From Vogesella indigofera (lineage in GTDB: Bacteria; Pseudomonadota; Gammaproteobacteria; Burkholderiales; Chromobacteriaceae): a DNA stretch of 64,000 bases. Within the stretch, counting starts at the first letter, position 1. Each line of letters begins with the position of its first letter. The translations under genes and the position numbers were made by a program. A model generated the notes under the pieces. That model saw nothing but the letters and a program-made list of their open reading frames with translations, was not told where the DNA came from and did no database searches. Below are positions 49,339 to 58,115 of the stretch, one piece after another. The stretch spans positions 1 through 64,000 of the forward strand of contig NZ_JAQQLA010000003.1 in the NCBI RefSeq assembly GCF_028548395.1, in the 5' to 3' direction.

Positions 49339-49676
49339 AATGGCGGGGTCGTGCCTGAGCCTTGCTTTGCTAGACCGTCGTTAGGTTGTTCTGCTGCGGA
49401 TTTTCCTGCCCGTACATCGTTGCCTGCCGTGGCGTTGCCGAGCTATATGCAGGCAGGACGCCAGCAGCGTCTCGCCGCTGGTGTCCTGCCTGTCGTCGTA
49501 TCCGCATGCCGTGCCTGGTGCGACGCTGATTGGCAACAGCAGCGTGCGTTACTTTTGTCGCTTCCGTTTGCTAGCGTTGACCTGTGCCGTATTGCAGGCT
49601 TGGGCGTGATGTGCCAAGCGAGTCCGACGCGGATGCTACTGTGTGCCGCGCCGGTCTGACGCGGCGGGTGAGCGGC
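49339..49676. other. Gene-free stretch with a strong hairpin
   Basis: A 102-residue open frame with a GTG start (49351-49659) has Cys/Arg/Ala-rich, unfamiliar sequence and no good ribosome site, so it was not called. The stretch contains a 16-bp stem: CAGGCAGGACGCCAGC at 49450-49465 pairs with 49477-49492, with one G-U pair and an 11-base loop. No T-run follows. Confidence 0.5.
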
Positions 49677-50510
49677 TTAGCGCCCGCGGCTGAGCGAGCC
49701 GATGGTGGCGCCGAGCAGGATCAAGGCGCCGGCGATCCAGGTAACGGTGTTCAGTTCGCCCAGTCCGCTGACAGCCAGGATCAGAGTGGAGAGCAAGGGG
49801 GTGAGATAGGATAGCGCACCGATCTGTTTCGGGTCGCCTTCCTTCATCGCCTTGTCCCACAGGAAGAACGATGCACCCAGTGGTCCGACCCCCATCAGCA
49901 GCAGTGCCAGCCATTCCTCATTGTTGGGAACGATTGCCGGTTCGAACAACCAGTGGCAGAGTGCGGCAAGCAGGCTGGATAGCAGGCAGAAGCCGCCGAC
50001 CGCTGCGTTAGGGAATGGTGGCAGCTTGCGTGTCGCCAGGCTGTAGCTGGACCAGGTGAAGGCTGCGGCGATTGCGAACAGATAGCCGATCGGCAGGCTG
50101 TCGGCAAAGTCGAATTGGCCCTTGCTGACAATCAAGACCGCGCCACAAAAACCGACAGTTGCCGCCAGGATGTGGCGACCGGTCAGTTTGCCCAGCCCGA
50201 ACAGCGGGCTAAGCACGACAATCAGCAGTGGCCACAGATAATTTAGCAGATTGGCTTCCAGTGCTGGTGCGGTACGAAAAGCGGTAAACAGCAGGCAGTG
50301 ATAACCGAAGATGCCGGCGACGCCAATCAGCAGAGTGCACGGTGCCACTCTCCAGTCGCGGATGCGGTGAATGGCGAGCAGGCTGCCGATGAAAAGCGCC
50401 ACAGCGGTGACCAGAAATGGCGGCAGGCGCTGGGTAAATGCACCCAGCGCGGCCAGGGAAGACCACAGTAAAATAGCGAGTAATGCTGGCAGTAAAGTAA
50501 ATTTTTTCAT
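49677..50510 (-). CDS. EamA/DMT-family exporter
   Basis: 277 residues, ten membrane spans in two EamA repeats. YLWPLLIVVLSPLFG and FLWDKAMKEGDPKQIGALSYLTPLLSTLIL are typical of the YddG-like group that exports aromatic amino acids or other metabolites. The substrate cannot be read from the sequence. It stands alone, divergent from ygfZ. Confidence 0.87.
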   Translation of the reverse strand: MKKFTLLPALLAILLWSSLAALGAFTQRLPPFLVTAVALFIGSLLAIHRIRDWRVAPCTLLIGVAGIFGYHCLLFTAFRTAPALEANLLNYLWPLLIVVLSPLFGLGKLTGRHILAATVGFCGAVLIVSKGQFDFADSLPIGYLFAIAAAFTWSSYSLATRKLPPFPNAAVGGFCLLSSLLAALCHWLFEPAIVPNNEEWLALLLMGVGPLGASFFLWDKAMKEGDPKQIGALSYLTPLLSTLILAVSGLGELNTVTWIAGALILLGATIGSLSRGR

Positions 50511-50603
50511 CCGTAAATCATAACTTGGCCGGCGTGGAATGAATAGCCGGCCGACGGACTTTTACGGGGCGTGATGTGGCCCGTAATTCAGAAAGGAACC
50601 GTA

Positions 50604-51611
50604 ATGAACCAGTCGCAGGTATTGGATTATTTGAGTCAGCATGGTGCCATGCTTGGTGCCGATGGTGATGTGGTGTTGGCCAATGGCGGGAGCCAGCAGG
50701 TGTTGTCATTTGAGCAGGATGGACATGCCGTACTCACCCAGTTTGTTTTGTTGAAAATACACGGCGACGATGCGGAATCATTCCTGCAGGGGCAATTTTC
50801 TTCCGACGTAAAATTACTGGATGGCAGTGCGGCGCAATGGAGCAGTTATTCCAATGCCAAGGGCCGGATGCAGGCCAGTTTCCTGTTGTGGCGCATTGAA
50901 CAGGCCTTTTTCCTGCTGCTGCGAAAAGATATCGCTGAGGCTTTCCGCCGCCGCCTTTCCATGTTTGTCCTACGTGCCAAGGTGAAAGTCGAGGCGGTCG
51001 ACAGCGTGATTGTTGGCGAATATCTGGCTGCAACGGAAACGGGTCGCCCTACTTTTGAACCGACCTTGGCGGGTACTGCCGAGTGCGCGGTGGTGTCGAT
51101 TGGCGAGCAGATCCGTATTACCTGCCTGGGGGCAGATGAAGCCGCCGCGCTGCCGCCGTTTGCCGGCAAGTTGCTGACCAGCCGCCTGTTTGATGTCTTC
51201 TTTATCCGTGCCGGCATTCCCTGGGTGTCGCAGGCAACCTATGAGGCATTCGTGCCTCAAATGGCGAATCTGGATCTGATCGGCGGTATCAGTTTCCGCA
51301 AGGGATGTTATCCGGGTCAGGAAATTGTGGCGCGTACCCAGTATCTGGGCAAGGTGAAACGCCGCATGTTTGTGGTGGAAGTCAATGCCGACGAGTGCGC
51401 TGCCGGCATGGATGTGCAGGTTGAAGCAACCGGTGAACAGGCTATCGGCAAAGTGATGTTAAGCGTGCCATTGGCAGCGAAAAAATATCTGGCACTGGTG
51501 GTGATGCAAATTTCGGCCTGGGCGGGGCAGCCTTATCTTGCCGGTGTGCCGCACTCGCAATTGTTGCGCTTGGAAGCACCGTATTTAATCCCTGATTTGC
51601 AAGAGGGTTAA
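50604..51611 (+). CDS. ygfZ: Folate-binding Fe-S assembly protein YgfZ
   Basis: 335 residues. The family motif KGCYPGQEIVART, with its conserved cysteine, is present near residue 230. YgfZ binds tetrahydrofolate and helps assemble or repair iron-sulfur enzymes such as MiaB/RimO-type radical SAM proteins. GAAAGGA precedes the ATG; the longer upstream frame adds unrelated residues. The gene is divergent from the exporter gene. Confidence 0.93.
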   Translation: MNQSQVLDYLSQHGAMLGADGDVVLANGGSQQVLSFEQDGHAVLTQFVLLKIHGDDAESFLQGQFSSDVKLLDGSAAQWSSYSNAKGRMQASFLLWRIEQAFFLLLRKDIAEAFRRRLSMFVLRAKVKVEAVDSVIVGEYLAATETGRPTFEPTLAGTAECAVVSIGEQIRITCLGADEAAALPPFAGKLLTSRLFDVFFIRAGIPWVSQATYEAFVPQMANLDLIGGISFRKGCYPGQEIVARTQYLGKVKRRMFVVEVNADECAAGMDVQVEATGEQAIGKVMLSVPLAAKKYLALVVMQISAWAGQPYLAGVPHSQLLRLEAPYLIPDLQEG

Positions 51612-51632
51612 TTTCGGATTCTAATATAATGC

Positions 51633-51661
51633 TTGACGCAGGGCGGCTGGTAATCTAATTT
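51633..51661 (+). promoter_or_regulatory. Promoter of the H-NS-family gene
   Basis: -35 TTGACG (51633-51638), 17 bases, -10 TAATTT (51656-51661), 43 bases before the ATG. Confidence 0.6.
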
Positions 51662-51704
51662 TCGGTATATTCTGGCTGGCTTTGTTTATTGAAGGGGGTT
51701 TTAA

Positions 51705-52022
51705 ATGGATTTGAGTACATTCGATTTTGCCGAATTGCTGCAGCTGAAAAATGACGTTGATGTTGAGGTTCGCCGTCGCGAAGTGGAAGAAAAAGCCAAA
51801 GCCAAGAAACAGATTCTTGAAATTGCCAAGGCTTATGGCTTCAGTGTTGAAGATGTACTTGGTGGCAAGGTGGCACCAACGGCCAGTGGCCGTAAACCGG
51901 TAGAAGTCAAATACCGCCATCCGAATGATGAATCGCTGACCTGGACCGGTCGTGGTCGCAAGCCGCTGTGGGTTGTCGCGTTGCTGGATTCCGGTATTGA
52001 TCTGGATAGCTTGCGCGTGTAA
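51705..52022 (+). CDS. H-NS-family nucleoid protein
   Basis: 105 residues. An N-terminal coiled coil (LLQLKNDVDVEVRRREVEEKAKAKKQILEIA) for oligomerisation leads to a C-terminal DNA-binding domain with YRHPNDESLTWTGRGRKPLWV, the H-NS consensus motif of the BpH3/HvrA-like group common in betaproteobacteria. It probably silences A+T-rich DNA. It has its own promoter and terminator. The gene is more A+T-rich than its neighbours. Confidence 0.93.
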   Translation: MDLSTFDFAELLQLKNDVDVEVRRREVEEKAKAKKQILEIAKAYGFSVEDVLGGKVAPTASGRKPVEVKYRHPNDESLTWTGRGRKPLWVVALLDSGIDLDSLRV

Positions 52023-52047
52023 ATGAGCTGACGGGTTGTGGATAGCA

Positions 52048-52080
52048 AAACGCCGTGTGCAAACACGGCGTTTTCTTTTG
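52048..52080 (+). terminator. Terminator of the H-NS-family gene
   Basis: AACGCCGTGT pairs with ACACGGCGTT, with T-rich sequence after. Confidence 0.9.
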
Positions 52081-52165
52081 CAGCGGAACATTCACGATTC
52101 ATTATAGAATGCGCTGGTAATGAGAGCCTGCTTGATTGTGTGAGTGCTTAACTTCGGTTTAGGTC

Positions 52166-53842
52166 ATGGCAAAACTGGATTTTTTTTCGTTCGGCGACAA
52201 ACGCAAATCCCATCCCCTTGATGACGTCAAGTCGGTAACCGAGTGGTACGCCGCAATCCAGCGGGAATTTGCCGCCGGTAGCCATGACCAGATCACCAAG
52301 CTGCTGTCGCAGTTCAATCAGGACATCGACAGCCCTGGCGTCGCCACGCTGGAAGCCATCATCGAACTGGACCGGCTGGGGCATGTCCCGCACCAGCAGT
52401 TGTGCGCCCAGTATCTGAGTTCCAAGCTGTTGCCGGCCATTGAGCTGCAGCAGCGGGCGCAAATCCTGTCCTATGGCCGCCAGCTGGTGGCCGCCTTCCA
52501 GCGCTTCATGAGTTTCGACCCCGAGGGCGAGGAAGCGCCGCAGATCCGGCTGCTGTTGCCGCTGGTGATCGGCAAGATGCTGTTTTATCTCACCGAGAAT
52601 GCGCTCTGGCATTACTACCGTCATGCCTCGCTGGATGAGGTGATGTGGAGCAACGTCAACCAGCTGTTCCGCTATGCCGAAGAGCAGGCCATCGACGCGG
52701 TGCCGTTGCAGCTGTTTCCCGGTGAGGCGACCACGACTATTCATGACCTGTATCTGGCGTTCCTGATGACCTCGCTGCTGAACAGCGGCAACCTGACTTC
52801 CCGCCAGATTCACCTCGCCTATCAACTGGCGCTGATGCTATCCAACCGCATGACGCTGTCCCGCGACCTGTCCGGGGAGAGCAGTTTCATCGTCAATATC
52901 CAGCATGCGACGCCACCGAGCCGTGCGCACAATGTGCCGCAGCTGCAGGGCATTCGTGTCTGGTCCACCACGGAGCTGGTCGACCAGATCAATGCCTGGC
53001 TGGCGGTGTATGACGGCGGTAGTACGCCGCAGGCATTGCGCGAGCGTTTCAGCCGGGGCGTTGATCCGGGCCTGCTGCGCTTTCTGGTGCGCGAGTGGGC
53101 GGTCAAGCCGTTCCGCTTCGAGCGGGCGGAGCGAGTGCCGGTGGCCAGCAAGCAGCTGGAGGTTGGCCGCACGCTGAGCGGGGTACACCGGCTGGTACGC
53201 GAGTATGAGGAATTCCTGGCGCAGGGCGATCGCCAGGAAAGCCCGTCGGTCAGTGTCGAAGAGGTTGCCGAAATCCGCATCTACGGCTTCCTGACCGGTC
53301 GCCGTCGTGAAAAAAGCGTGGCCCAGGACGAGGTGGTCAAGGTTGCCACCGGCACCGAGTTGCAGCTGTGGGATATCGAGAACCAGAGCGACAGCGGCCT
53401 GGGGGTGTCCTTGCCGGCGGCGGGTGCGGAGTGGCTGTCGCTGGGGGCGTTGCTGGCGACGCGGGAGGCCGGGCAGCAGGCGTGGAGTCTGAGCATCGTG
53501 CGCCGCATCAAGCGCGACGACAAGGAGCGCATGTACCTCGGTTTGCAGCTGCTGAGTTCGCGCCCGGTGGCGGCGTACACCAAGGCGGAGAACGGCCGCA
53601 ATGCCGATCTGACCCTGCCAGTCGGCATGGTGTGGAATCAGGGCGAGATCGCCTTGTTTGCCTCGGCGATGAAGGGCGGCGTGAAGTGCAACACCCTGCT
53701 GATTCCGCTGTTCAGCTACGCGCACGGCAAGAAGCTGCAGATGTTCGCCAAGAACAAGGGCTTTCTGGTGGCGCTGGGGCGGGTGCTGGAGAAGGGTGCC
53801 GACTGGTGCCAGGTGGAGATCGAGCTGATCCGGCAGTTGTAG
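52166..53842 (+). CDS. Conserved hypothetical protein with a PilZ-like C-terminal part
   Basis: 558 residues, not firmly recognised. The first ~350 residues are helical with no signal peptide or membrane span. From about residue 365 a beta-rich part resembles a PilZ domain: GRRREK, then IENQSDSGLGVSLP, then WSLSIVRRIKRDDKERMYLGLQLLS. PilZ domains bind cyclic-di-GMP through RxxxR and DxSxxG; here the second motif has serine and glycine in plausible places but the first is uncertain. A role in cyclic-di-GMP signalling is an inference. A one-mismatch DUS-like copy is at 53159-53171. A terminator follows. Confidence 0.6.
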   Translation: MAKLDFFSFGDKRKSHPLDDVKSVTEWYAAIQREFAAGSHDQITKLLSQFNQDIDSPGVATLEAIIELDRLGHVPHQQLCAQYLSSKLLPAIELQQRAQILSYGRQLVAAFQRFMSFDPEGEEAPQIRLLLPLVIGKMLFYLTENALWHYYRHASLDEVMWSNVNQLFRYAEEQAIDAVPLQLFPGEATTTIHDLYLAFLMTSLLNSGNLTSRQIHLAYQLALMLSNRMTLSRDLSGESSFIVNIQHATPPSRAHNVPQLQGIRVWSTTELVDQINAWLAVYDGGSTPQALRERFSRGVDPGLLRFLVREWAVKPFRFERAERVPVASKQLEVGRTLSGVHRLVREYEEFLAQGDRQESPSVSVEEVAEIRIYGFLTGRRREKSVAQDEVVKVATGTELQLWDIENQSDSGLGVSLPAAGAEWLSLGALLATREAGQQAWSLSIVRRIKRDDKERMYLGLQLLSSRPVAAYTKAENGRNADLTLPVGMVWNQGEIALFASAMKGGVKCNTLLIPLFSYAHGKKLQMFAKNKGFLVALGRVLEKGADWCQVEIELIRQL

Positions 53843-53857
53843 TCGCTGCCGCCAAAT

Positions 53858-53888
53858 AAAAAGCCACGATAAGGATCGTGGCTTTTTT
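53858..53888. terminator. Terminator between the PilZ-like gene and the carboxypeptidase gene
   Basis: AAAGCCACGAT pairs with ATCGTGGCTTT; A-run on the left and T-run on the right allow use from both convergent genes. Confidence 0.9.
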
Positions 53889-53906
53889 ATTGTGTGCGGT
53901 GCTGCT

Positions 53907-55034
53907 TCAGCGCAGGTCTTTCAGTACACCGTAAATGGCGCTCAGACTGGCTTCGCCGAGACGCAGGCTGCGCTGGCCATTCCAGCCGAAGTCGTCATCC
54001 GGCAGGTTGTCGTTGTCCTTGAACGGCATTTCCAGGGTGTAGGCCAGGCAGTTGAACTGGTTGCCGACCCAGGCGGTCGCCATCGCAAGGTTGGCCGCAC
54101 CGGGGGCATCCTTGTCGTAGCCGTGCTCGTCCTGGAAGTCGGGCGATGCCACGCGCAGCTGCTGCTTGAATGCGCTTTCCAGTGCCGCGATGCGCTCGTT
54201 GTAGCTAGGCACACCTTCGGTACCGGCGACAAACACGTACGGAATCGCTTCGTCACCGTGGATGTCGAGGAACAGGTCGACGCCGGTTTCCAGCATCTTG
54301 TTGCGGACATGAAACACTTCCGGGCTGGTTTCCAGACTCGGATTCAGCCACTCGCGGTTCAGGTTGGCGCCGGCGGCGTTGGTGCGCAGGTTGCCCAGAA
54401 TGGCGCCGTCCGGATTCATGTTCGGTACCACGTAGAAGGTGGCCCGGTCCAGCAGTGCGCGCGAAGTCGGATCCTGTGTGTCGAGCAGGCGGGTGAGCAG
54501 GCCTTCGACAAACCATTCCGCCATCGTTTCACCCGGGTGCTGGCGGGCGATGACCCAGATCTTGAGGTCGGACTCGACCTCGTGGCCGATGGTCAGCAGG
54601 TTGATATCGCGCTGCTGCACCGTCGAGCCGAGGTCGGACACCTGGCACAGACCGGAGCTTTGCGCCATGCCGATCAGGTTCAGGTGCTGCTCGTGCGAGT
54701 ACGGCTCGAAGTAGGCGTAGTAAACGCTGCCGGCCAGCGGGACGTGCTCGATCACCAGCTCGTCGCCGTCCAGATAGGTCGGTACGCGGAACCAGTTGAC
54801 GCGATCGTAGGACGCCACCGCCTGGTAGTCTTCCCAGCCCTTGGGATAGGCGGTTTCCTTGATGTTAAGGAAACGCAGCTTGCACAGCTCGTAGGCGGCA
54901 CCCTGCAGCCGGAAGTAAAACCATTGGGCAAAATCGGAGGCATTATCTTTGCGGATGCGAAGCTGAATGTCTTCAAAGTTATTGAGCGCGATAACCTCGA
55001 TACTGCCGGCGTCGAAATTGCTGCTGATTTTCAT
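53907..55034 (-). CDS. M14-family cytosolic zinc carboxypeptidase
   Basis: 375 residues, no signal peptide. An N-terminal beta domain (about 1-130, with WFYFRLQG and YFEPYSHEQHL) precedes the peptidase domain. Zinc ligands are in ARQHPGETMAEWF (His and Glu) and DLFLDIHGDE (His). NMNPDG and NLNREW are substrate-site motifs, and the catalytic glutamate is in LEMPFKD. This is the layout of CCP/AGTPBP1-like peptidases, which in eukaryotes trim polyglutamate; bacterial substrates are not known. An exact DUS-like copy lies in the gene at 54087-54099. Confidence 0.88.
   Translation of the reverse strand: MKISSNFDAGSIEVIALNNFEDIQLRIRKDNASDFAQWFYFRLQGAAYELCKLRFLNIKETAYPKGWEDYQAVASYDRVNWFRVPTYLDGDELVIEHVPLAGSVYYAYFEPYSHEQHLNLIGMAQSSGLCQVSDLGSTVQQRDINLLTIGHEVESDLKIWVIARQHPGETMAEWFVEGLLTRLLDTQDPTSRALLDRATFYVVPNMNPDGAILGNLRTNAAGANLNREWLNPSLETSPEVFHVRNKMLETGVDLFLDIHGDEAIPYVFVAGTEGVPSYNERIAALESAFKQQLRVASPDFQDEHGYDKDAPGAANLAMATAWVGNQFNCLAYTLEMPFKDNDNLPDDDFGWNGQRSLRLGEASLSAIYGVLKDLR
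54087..54099 (+). repeat. DUS-like repeat inside the carboxypeptidase gene
   Basis: Exact AAGGTTGGCCGCA on the strand opposite the gene; on the coding strand it reads A-A-N-L-A. Confidence 0.9.
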
Positions 55035-55125
55035 GCTGCGGTATGTCCGTCTGTTACTGGTAGCCGGTTATTGTAACGCGTTGCGCTGCCGGCGGCACGC
55101 TTGCCGTGGCCGCGCGCGGCGCCAT

Positions 55126-55160
55126 GAAAAAACCTGCCACGGGCTAGCGGTGGCAGGTTG
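55126..55160 (-). terminator. Terminator of the phasin gene
   Basis: On the minus strand CCTGCCAC pairs with GTGGCAGG, followed by six T, 30 bases past the phasin stop. Confidence 0.88.
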
Positions 55161-55189
55161 TGCTGGCCATTGCGTCGCAATGGCGTATA

Positions 55190-55744
55190 TCAGGCTGCGG
55201 ACGAGCGCTTGGCGGCAGTTTTCACGGCGTCCACGGTGGCGCTGTTGGCGGCCTTGACGCTGGAGTCGGCAAACTCGGCAACTTGCTGCGCGGCCTTGGT
55301 CATCGAGTTGATCGCGGCGGCGCCGGCGGCGATGCCGGATTTCAGTGCGTTGACGGCGGTTTCGGAACCGACCGGTGCATTCTTGCTCAGCAGGTCGATA
55401 TTGCTGATCACCGACTTGTTCAGCTCGTTGAAGTTGCTTTCCGCGATCTTGCCCAGTTCGGCCTGGGTTTCGGACACGATGTCGTACACGCTGCGCGAAT
55501 TGGCGACAGCCTGTTCCAGATTCTGGGTGGCCAGCTTGTTCAGGCGGGTCAGGGCATCCTGTGGTGTTTTCAGGCTGCTCAGTTCGCGGGTCAGCTTGAC
55601 GTTTTCTTCCAGCGACTGCTTGGACAGCTCGAAATTGAGCTTGACCAGGCGTTCAGTGCTGTCCAGGGAGATTTGTGCGGCGCGGAACAGTGCCTCAAAA
55701 CCATTCAGGGACAGTTTGCTCAGTTGTTCGGTTGGATTGATCAT
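55190..55744 (-). CDS. phaP: Phasin-family polyhydroxyalkanoate granule protein
   Basis: 184 residues. An amphipathic helical bundle with the phasin pattern NGFEALFRAAQISLDSTERLVKLNFELSKQSLEENVKLTRELSSLKTPQDAL. The C-terminus is Ala/Lys-rich (VDAVKTAAKRSSAA). Phasins coat storage granules and control their size. The start M-I-N-P-T-E-Q has GAGGGA upstream. It is divergent from phaR, which in this family of systems represses the phasin gene. Confidence 0.9.
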   Translation of the reverse strand: MINPTEQLSKLSLNGFEALFRAAQISLDSTERLVKLNFELSKQSLEENVKLTRELSSLKTPQDALTRLNKLATQNLEQAVANSRSVYDIVSETQAELGKIAESNFNELNKSVISNIDLLSKNAPVGSETAVNALKSGIAAGAAAINSMTKAAQQVAEFADSSVKAANSATVDAVKTAAKRSSAA

Positions 55745-55896
55745 TTGGGATTCCCTCACTCGCTGTTGATGTAACTCGGTCTGGTCCGGTGTGTCGTCAT
55801 TGTTGTTGTACTTTTTTTGTCGCATCATACCGGTCTGTTGCGCTGCACAATGACAACTTGATGGTAGCGTAACTTCGAAATCGGCGCCTAGAAGTT

Positions 55897-55925
55897 TTGC
55901 TCTACCGTGTTGCATTTATGATAAT
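55897..55925 (+). promoter_or_regulatory. Putative promoter of phaR
   Basis: -35 TTGCTC (55897-55902), 17 bases, -10 GATAAT (55920-55925), 40 bases before the phaR ATG. The 221-base divergent region also has TGC/GCA-rich words of the type PhaR binds. Confidence 0.5.
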
Positions 55926-55965
55926 GTGGCGCCACACAACAGAAAAATAGGCATGGGAGTGTTAC

Positions 55966-56535
55966 ATGAGTGTTGAAAAGCGGGTCATCAAGAAGTACCC
56001 CAATCGCCGTTTGTACGATACCGCCACTAGTTCCTACATCACACTGGGCGATGTGAAGCAGCTGGTGCTGGATAATGTGGATATCCAGGTTGTGGACGCG
56101 AAAACCCACGACGACATCACGCGTGGCGTGCTGCTGCAGATCATCCTGGAAGAGGAGAACGGCGGCTCGCCGATGTTCAGCTATGAAGTGCTGACCCAGT
56201 TCATCCGTTTTTACGGCCAGGCGATGCAGGGCATGATGGGACCGTTCCTGGAGAAGAATCTGCAGCTGTTCACCCAGCTGCAGTCGCGCATGCAGGAGCA
56301 GGCCAAGACCATCTACGGCGACAATCCGATGGTGAACGCCAAGATGTGGGGAGACTTCCTCAACTTCCAGGGCCCGGCGATGCAGAACATGATGACTAGC
56401 TACCTGGACCAGAGCACCAATATGTTCCTCGACATGCAGAACCGCATGCAGGAACAGGCGCGCACCATGTTCAGCGGCTTCGGCTTCCCGGCCTACCCGC
56501 CTAGCCGCGACGACGACAAGAACCCGCCGAAGTAG
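55966..56535 (+). CDS. phaR: Polyhydroxyalkanoate synthesis repressor PhaR
   Basis: 189 residues. The N-terminal DNA-binding domain starts KRVIKKYPNRRLYDTATSSYITLGDVKQLVLDN, the PhaR signature, followed by the PHB-accumulation regulatory domain (GVLLQIILEEENGG and FIRFYGQAMQGMMGPFLE). PhaR senses PHB and represses phaP, which lies divergently here. The synthase genes are not in the window. The C-terminus is Met/Gln-rich and may bind granules. Confidence 0.95.
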   Translation: MSVEKRVIKKYPNRRLYDTATSSYITLGDVKQLVLDNVDIQVVDAKTHDDITRGVLLQIILEEENGGSPMFSYEVLTQFIRFYGQAMQGMMGPFLEKNLQLFTQLQSRMQEQAKTIYGDNPMVNAKMWGDFLNFQGPAMQNMMTSYLDQSTNMFLDMQNRMQEQARTMFSGFGFPAYPPSRDDDKNPPK

Positions 56536-56575
56536 TTTTTTTCCCGCGCGGTTTTTTCTATAATGTGCAGTTCAC

Positions 56576-56605
56576 AGCCGGACGTTGATGCAACGTCCGG
56601 CTTTC
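56576..56605 (+). terminator. Hairpin between phaR and rimO
   Basis: AGCCGGACGTTG pairs with CAACGTCCGGCT around ATG, followed by TT and CT. A TATAAT at 56559-56564 upstream suggests the hairpin may lie in the rimO leader as well as end phaR. Confidence 0.75.
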
Positions 56606-56634
56606 TGTATTGAATTTCTTCAAGGTTGTGTCCC

Positions 56635-57954
56635 ATGTCGCACGTTGCACCAAAAGTAGGGTTTATCAGTCTGGGCTGTCCGAAGGCGGCCAGCGATTCC
56701 GAGCAGATCCTCACCCGCCTGCGTGCGGAGGGCTATGAAATTTCCGGTACTTACGATGGTGCCGATCTGGTGGTGGTCAACACCTGTGGCTTCATCGATG
56801 CTGCAGTGCAGGAGTCGCTGGATGCCATCGGCGAGGCGCTGACCGAGAACGGCAAGGTGATCGTCACCGGCTGTCTCGGCGCCAAGGGCGACGTGATCCG
56901 CGACAACCATCCGTCGGTACTGGCCGTCACCGGCCCGCACGCCACCGACGAGGTGATGGGGCACGTGCACAACCACCTGCCGAAGCCGCACGACCCGTTC
57001 GTCGACCTGGTGCCGGACATCGGCGTGCGCCTGACGCCGAAGCACTACGCCTACCTGAAGATTTCCGAAGGCTGCAACCATCGCTGCACCTTCTGCATCA
57101 TCCCGTCGATGCGTGGCGACCTCGACAGCCGCCCGATCCAGAACGTGCTGGCGGAAGCCGAGAACCTGGCGAAGGCCGGCGTCAAGGAACTGCTGATCAT
57201 CTCGCAGGACACCTCCGCCTACGGCGTCGACGTCAAGTACAAGCTGGGCTTCCACAATGGCCGTCCGGTGAAGATGCGCATGACCGAGCTGTGCGAGGAA
57301 CTGGGCAAGCACGGCATCTGGGTGCGTCTGCACTATGTCTACCCATATCCGCACGTCGACGAAGTGATCCCGCTGATGCGCGACGGCAAGATCCTGCCGT
57401 ACTTGGACATCCCGTTCCAGCACGCCAGCCAGAAAATCCTGAAGCTGATGAAGCGTCCGGCCAATAGCGACAATGTGCTCGGCCGCATCAAGAAGTGGCG
57501 CGAGATCTGCCCGCAGCTGGTGATCCGCTCCACCTTCATCGTCGGCTTCCCCGGCGAGACCGAGGAGGACTTCGAAGAACTGCTGGCCTTCATCCGCGAG
57601 GCACAGCTGGACCGCGTCGGCTGTTTCACCTACTCGCCGGTGGAGGGCGCGGCCGCCAACGAGCTGCCGGACCCGGTGCCGGACGATGTGAAGGAGGAGC
57701 GCAAGGAGCGCTTCATGGCGGTACAGGCCGAGATCAGTGCCGCAAGGTTGGCCGCACGCATCGGCCAGCGCCTGCAGGTGCTGGTCGACGAGATCGACGA
57801 GGAGGGCACCGCGGTGTGCCGCAGCTACGCCGATGCGCCGGAGATCGACGGCCTGGTGTTCGTCGAGGACGCTGCCGGCCTTGCGGTCGGTGATTTCGTC
57901 GAGGTCGAGATCGTCGATGCCAGCGAGCACGACCTGTGGGGCGAACGCGTGTAA
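56635..57954 (+). CDS. rimO: Ribosomal protein S12 methylthiotransferase RimO
   Basis: 439 residues. It adds a methylthio group to Asp88 of ribosomal protein S12. The N-terminal UPF0004 domain carries three cluster cysteines ([26 protein letters not shown]). The radical SAM domain has [23 protein letters not shown], and a C-terminal TRAM domain binds the substrate. RimO rather than MiaB is shown by CPKAASDSE and GCLGAKG. The ATG at 56635 has AAGG upstream. An exact DUS-like copy lies in frame at 57744-57756. Confidence 0.96.
   Translation: MSHVAPKVGFISLGCPKAASDSEQILTRLRAEGYEISGTYDGADLVVVNTCGFIDAAVQESLDAIGEALTENGKVIVTGCLGAKGDVIRDNHPSVLAVTGPHATDEVMGHVHNHLPKPHDPFVDLVPDIGVRLTPKHYAYLKISEGCNHRCTFCIIPSMRGDLDSRPIQNVLAEAENLAKAGVKELLIISQDTSAYGVDVKYKLGFHNGRPVKMRMTELCEELGKHGIWVRLHYVYPYPHVDEVIPLMRDGKILPYLDIPFQHASQKILKLMKRPANSDNVLGRIKKWREICPQLVIRSTFIVGFPGETEEDFEELLAFIREAQLDRVGCFTYSPVEGAAANELPDPVPDDVKEERKERFMAVQAEISAARLAARIGQRLQVLVDEIDEEGTAVCRSYADAPEIDGLVFVEDAAGLAVGDFVEVEIVDASEHDLWGERV
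57744..57756 (+). repeat. DUS-like repeat inside rimO
   Basis: Exact AAGGTTGGCCGCA, read as A-R-L-A-A in the C-terminal region. Confidence 0.9.
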
Positions 57955-57976
57955 ACGCCACCCGATGATGGACAAC

Positions 57977-58009
57977 GCGGCGCAAGGTGCAGACCTTGCG
58001 CCGCTTTTT
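57977..58009 (+). terminator. Terminator of rimO
   Basis: GCGGCGCAAGGT pairs with ACCTTGCGCCGC around GCAG, followed by five T. Confidence 0.92.
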
Positions 58010-58115
58010 CATTCCTGCTCAGTTTTTTTGAACATGGCCTGCAGATTTTTGTGCTTTTTTATCGAATGGCCGGTTTGTATAGTGTTCCCATCAACCCCTG
58101 ACCAGGAGCCACCCC

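Noticed and set aside
49351..49659. 102-codon GTG-start open frame
   Set aside because: No convincing ribosome site, unusual Cys/Arg-rich product, and a strong hairpin lies across its middle.
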